8,327 nucleotides of DNA. Source: Savagea sp. GTDB taxonomy: Bacteria; Bacillota; Bacilli; Bacillales_A; Planococcaceae. The translations under genes and the position numbers were made by a program. The notes beneath the pieces are model-generated. The model was not told the origin of the DNA, made no database searches, and saw only the letters and a program-made list of their open reading frames with translations. The first letter of the stretch is position 1. Each line of letters opens with the position of its first letter. The stretch covers positions 1 to 8,327 of the forward strand of contig JASLCF010000122.1 of NCBI GenBank assembly GCA_030146155.1, given 5' to 3'. Positions 6,794 through 8,327 of the stretch are shown here, piece after piece.

Positions 6794-7246
6794 ATGTATT
6801 TTGTGGACCGAAATAAGATTACAGAACAGTTAAACTATATGGATGAATTATTAGAGGTATATGAGAAACAATCTTCTTGGACGACGACTGCACTTGAAAA
6901 ACTGGCGTTTGAAAGAATTGTACAAGTAGTCATTGAATCGATGATTGACGTAGGTAATTCAATGATTGATGGTTTCATCATGCGTGACCCTGGTAGTTAT
7001 GAGGATATTGTGGATATCATGGACGATGAGGAAGTAATTACCGATGAAATGGTTGAACCGATTAAAGCGGTAGTAGCTATGAGAAAGGCATTAGTATCTT
7101 CTTTCACCACATTAGATTATGAAGAGATGGATAGACAAATGAAAAAAAGTCTTCCTGCATTAAAAGAATGGTCGACTCGTGTTACTCATTATTTAGAAAA
7201 TGAATTGGGTCCTGTATCCGCTTTCTTACCAGAGGATAAGCAATGA
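6794..7246 (+). CDS. yutE: DUF86/HepT-like protein, YutE-like, degenerate active site
   Basis: A 150-residue, mostly alpha-helical soluble protein of the DUF86/HepT-like family (PF01934). It matches YutE of B. subtilis throughout, including the N-terminal MYFVDRNKI, the central block GNSMIDGFIMRDPGSYEDI (54-72) and the C-terminal ELGPVSAF (137-144). Classical HepT toxins are RNases with an RX4-6HXY motif and an MNT nucleotidyltransferase antitoxin. Here the matching place reads R97-KALV-S102-S103-F104, so His is replaced by Ser and Tyr by Phe. No MNT gene lies nearby. It is thus unlikely to be an active toxin of that type, and a housekeeping or structural role is more likely. GGAGGA (6782-6787) is 6 bases before the ATG. 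Its stop overlaps the yutF start by 4 bases (ATGA), so the two are translationally coupled. Confidence 0.88.
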   Translation: MYFVDRNKITEQLNYMDELLEVYEKQSSWTTTALEKLAFERIVQVVIESMIDVGNSMIDGFIMRDPGSYEDIVDIMDDEEVITDEMVEPIKAVVAMRKALVSSFTTLDYEEMDRQMKKSLPALKEWSTRVTHYLENELGPVSAFLPEDKQ

Positions 7247-8004
7247 AATCTTATGCAGCTTACTGTTTCGATTTAGATGGCACAGTTTATAATGGGCATC
7301 GTCCTATTGATAGTGCGATTCGATTCATCCAACACTTACAAAATAGCGGAAGAGAGCCTTACTATTTGACCAATAATGCATCTGTGGATTCATCTGAAGT
7401 GAAGCAACGTCTAGCACGTTTTGGCATCAACGCACAGGAGCAACATATTATTACTGCTTCAACAGCTACCGCGTCTTATTGTCAAAAGATTGCACCAAAT
7501 GGCCGTTATTATATTCACGGGGAACCGAGCATGGTTCGGGTGTTTGAAAGAGCAGGGCTAACTGTAACTAAGGAATTAACTGCTGACTATGTTGTCGTTG
7601 GAATTGACAGAGAAGCTACTTATGCTTCATTGTCTGACACGATGAACGTCTTACTAAATGGGGCTACATTTATTGCTACCAATACGGATCGAATTGTGCC
7701 CACTTCAGATGGTTTTGCAATTGGGAATGGAACGATTGTAGAAATGTTAGCTTTTGCCTCTCAAGTGAGTCCCGTCGTTGTAGGTAAACCAGAAACGATG
7801 ATGTTGGAAATGGTGCAGCAACACGGTGGGTTTGAAAAAGAACAGATGGTCATGATTGGCGATAATTATGACACAGATATTTTGTCGGGGATAAGATTCG
7901 GTATTGATACCATCCATGTCGAGACGGGTGTTCACTCATCGGAAGAAGTCATGGGAAGAGAAATACCGCCCACTTATGCAGTGAAGCAATTAGTTGTAGA
8001 ATAA
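7243..8004 (+). CDS. yutF: HAD-superfamily IIA phosphatase, YutF-like (NagD/pNPPase type)
   Basis: A 253-residue cytoplasmic hydrolase of HAD subfamily IIA, the NagD/AraL/p-nitrophenyl phosphatase group. Motif I is FDLDGT (9-14), with nucleophile D10 and acid/base D12. Motif II is LTNNAS (T43 in 42-47). The cap domain of the C2 type occupies about 80-175. Motif III is the lysine of GKPE (K182), and motif IV is IGDNYDTDI (205-213), with D207 and D212 as metal ligands. All catalytic residues are intact. These enzymes hydrolyse small phosphate esters such as sugar phosphates or nucleotides, and the true substrate of YutF is not evident. The ATG at 7243 overlaps the yutE stop (ATGA), with GAGG a few bases upstream, so translation is coupled. 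A strong terminator follows at 8061-8106. Length is normal for the family. Confidence 0.93.
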   Translation: MKSYAAYCFDLDGTVYNGHRPIDSAIRFIQHLQNSGREPYYLTNNASVDSSEVKQRLARFGINAQEQHIITASTATASYCQKIAPNGRYYIHGEPSMVRVFERAGLTVTKELTADYVVVGIDREATYASLSDTMNVLLNGATFIATNTDRIVPTSDGFAIGNGTIVEMLAFASQVSPVVVGKPETMMLEMVQQHGGFEKEQMVMIGDNYDTDILSGIRFGIDTIHVETGVHSSEEVMGREIPPTYAVKQLVVE

Positions 8005-8060
8005 AAAGAGATAGAAATAGCCGTCGAATTTAAGTTTTAAAATGACAATAGCCAAAATAG

Positions 8061-8106
8061 AAAACGCATGAAATCAGGGATTTACTTTTGATTTCATGCG
8101 TTTTTT
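8061..8106 (+). terminator. Strong intrinsic terminator after yutF
   Basis: AAAACGCATGAAATCA (8061-8076) pairs perfectly with TGATTTCATGCGTTTT (8089-8104). This is a 16-bp stem with a 12-base loop and ends in six T (8101-8106). The A tract on its 5' side means it could also terminate minus-strand transcripts. Confidence 0.93.
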
Positions 8107-8196
8107 GAGGTTCTTTGTCAAATAATGTTGGTGGAGAATTTTAGTCAATGAATAGAGGTTGACGAGTTCTTTTTATAAGGGGTTATGGCATTCACC

Positions 8197-8252
8197 CGTT
8201 GCTTTCTGTTCCAGATAGACGCGTTCATAGGGGCGTTCGGTGAGCTGCTTCC
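8197..8252 (+). repeat. Degenerate copy of the GC-rich dispersed repeat, opposite orientation to 1-70
   Basis: Read on the plus strand, GTTCC (8208-8212), GACGCGTTC (8218-8226), GGGGCG (8230-8235) and CGGTGAGCT (8238-8246) are the exact reverse complements of four blocks at 18-56, with the same spacing. All mismatches fall in the three short spacers, where no base is shared. The flanking CGTTG (8197-8201) also fits the end of the recalled element. It has diverged more than the left copy from the consensus I recall. Confidence 0.65.
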
Positions 8253-8284
8253 TTCACCTTAATCACAACTAACATTTTTACATT

Positions 8285-8313
8285 TTGTGAAAGATAACAA
8301 TTCTTGTTCACAA
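8285..8313. promoter_or_regulatory. Dyad-symmetric, operator-like site
   Basis: TTGTGAA (8285-8291) and TTCACAA (8307-8313) form a perfect 7-bp inverted repeat with a 15-base spacer. Inside it, AACAA-TTC-TTGTT (8296-8308) is a second, overlapping dyad. The half-sites look like those of Rex (TTGTGAA-4-TTCACAA) or the TTTGTGAA words of ResD targets, but the spacing does not fit Rex. A possible -10 begins at 8324 (TATA, cut by the window end), which would put TTCTTG (8301-8306) at -35, inside the dyad. It would therefore control a plus-strand gene beyond the window. Confidence 0.4.
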
Positions 8314-8327
8314 CGGATGTTTGTATA

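Larger units (their letters stand above)
8107..8327. other. Gene-free tail with repeat and operator-like dyad
   Basis: No gene is supported from the yutF stop (8004) to the window end. After the terminator the stretch holds the degenerate inverted copy of the edge repeat (8197-8252) and a dyad next to a possible promoter (8285-8327). TTGACG at 8159-8164 lacks a good -10 (TTATGG at 8183-8188, spacer 18, is poor). A 25-codon frame from ATG 8185 lies almost wholly in the repeat and is not credited. Confidence 0.6.

Noticed and set aside
6794..8004. yutE-yutF as a toxin-antitoxin pair
   Set aside because: YutE has lost the HepT catalytic His and Tyr and YutF is a HAD phosphatase, not an MNT nucleotidyltransferase.
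8017..8053. Direct repeat ATAGCC before the yutF terminator, as part of a CRISPR or repeat array
   Set aside because: Two copies of six bases only; no periodic repeat structure anywhere in the window.
8185..8262. 25-codon reading frame with an AAGGGG-like site
   Set aside because: It lies almost wholly in the GC-rich repeat; short frames like this arise from such elements and no protein family is recognisable.
8285..8313. Classical Rex operator
   Set aside because: Half-sites match, but the spacer is 15 bases where Rex needs 4.

Overview
The window is chromosomal DNA from a low-GC Firmicute of the order Bacillales. I lean towards Planococcaceae or a relative such as Sporosarcina, Kurthia or Lysinibacillus, but the family placement is inference. 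The basis is AT-rich sequence with strong AGGAGG-type ribosome binding sites, sigma-A-like extended -10 promoters, rho-independent terminators, TTG/GTG starts, and recognisable orthologues of the B. subtilis yun/yut genes. All eight genes lie on the plus strand.

Layout. (1) 1-70 is a GC-rich dispersed repeat cut by the window edge. (2) 230-3294 holds a tight cluster yunF (DUF72), yunE (TauE/SafE-type exporter) and yunD (5'-nucleotidase-like phosphoesterase). (3) 3295-3670 is a regulatory region with a lysine riboswitch (L box) aptamer and an intrinsic terminator. (4) 3671-5224 encodes an NhaC-family antiporter-type transporter that the riboswitch should control, so it is best read as a lysine transporter (the LysW group of the literature). 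(5) 5260-6678 is a promoter, lipA (lipoyl synthase), yutD and a terminator. (6) 6757-8106 is a promoter, yutE (degenerate HepT-like protein), yutF (HAD-IIA phosphatase, overlapping yutE by 4 bp) and a strong terminator. (7) 8107-8327 has no gene. It holds a second, inverted and degenerate copy of the edge repeat, and a dyad-symmetric operator-like site next to a probable promoter for a gene beyond the window.

How the parts work together. Most of this is housekeeping. The clearest regulatory logic is lysine sensing: with lysine bound, the leader RNA should terminate at 3608-3637; when lysine is scarce, the transporter is made. There is no good terminator after yunD or after the transporter, so readthrough from yunFED into the leader, and from the transporter into lipA, is possible. 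lipA-yutD is a two-gene unit and yutE-yutF a translationally coupled one. I found no clearly new multi-gene system. The points most worth a second look are the riboswitch-transporter unit, two proteins whose expected catalytic residues are replaced (YunD, YutE), the pair of inverted edge repeats, and the end-of-window dyad.
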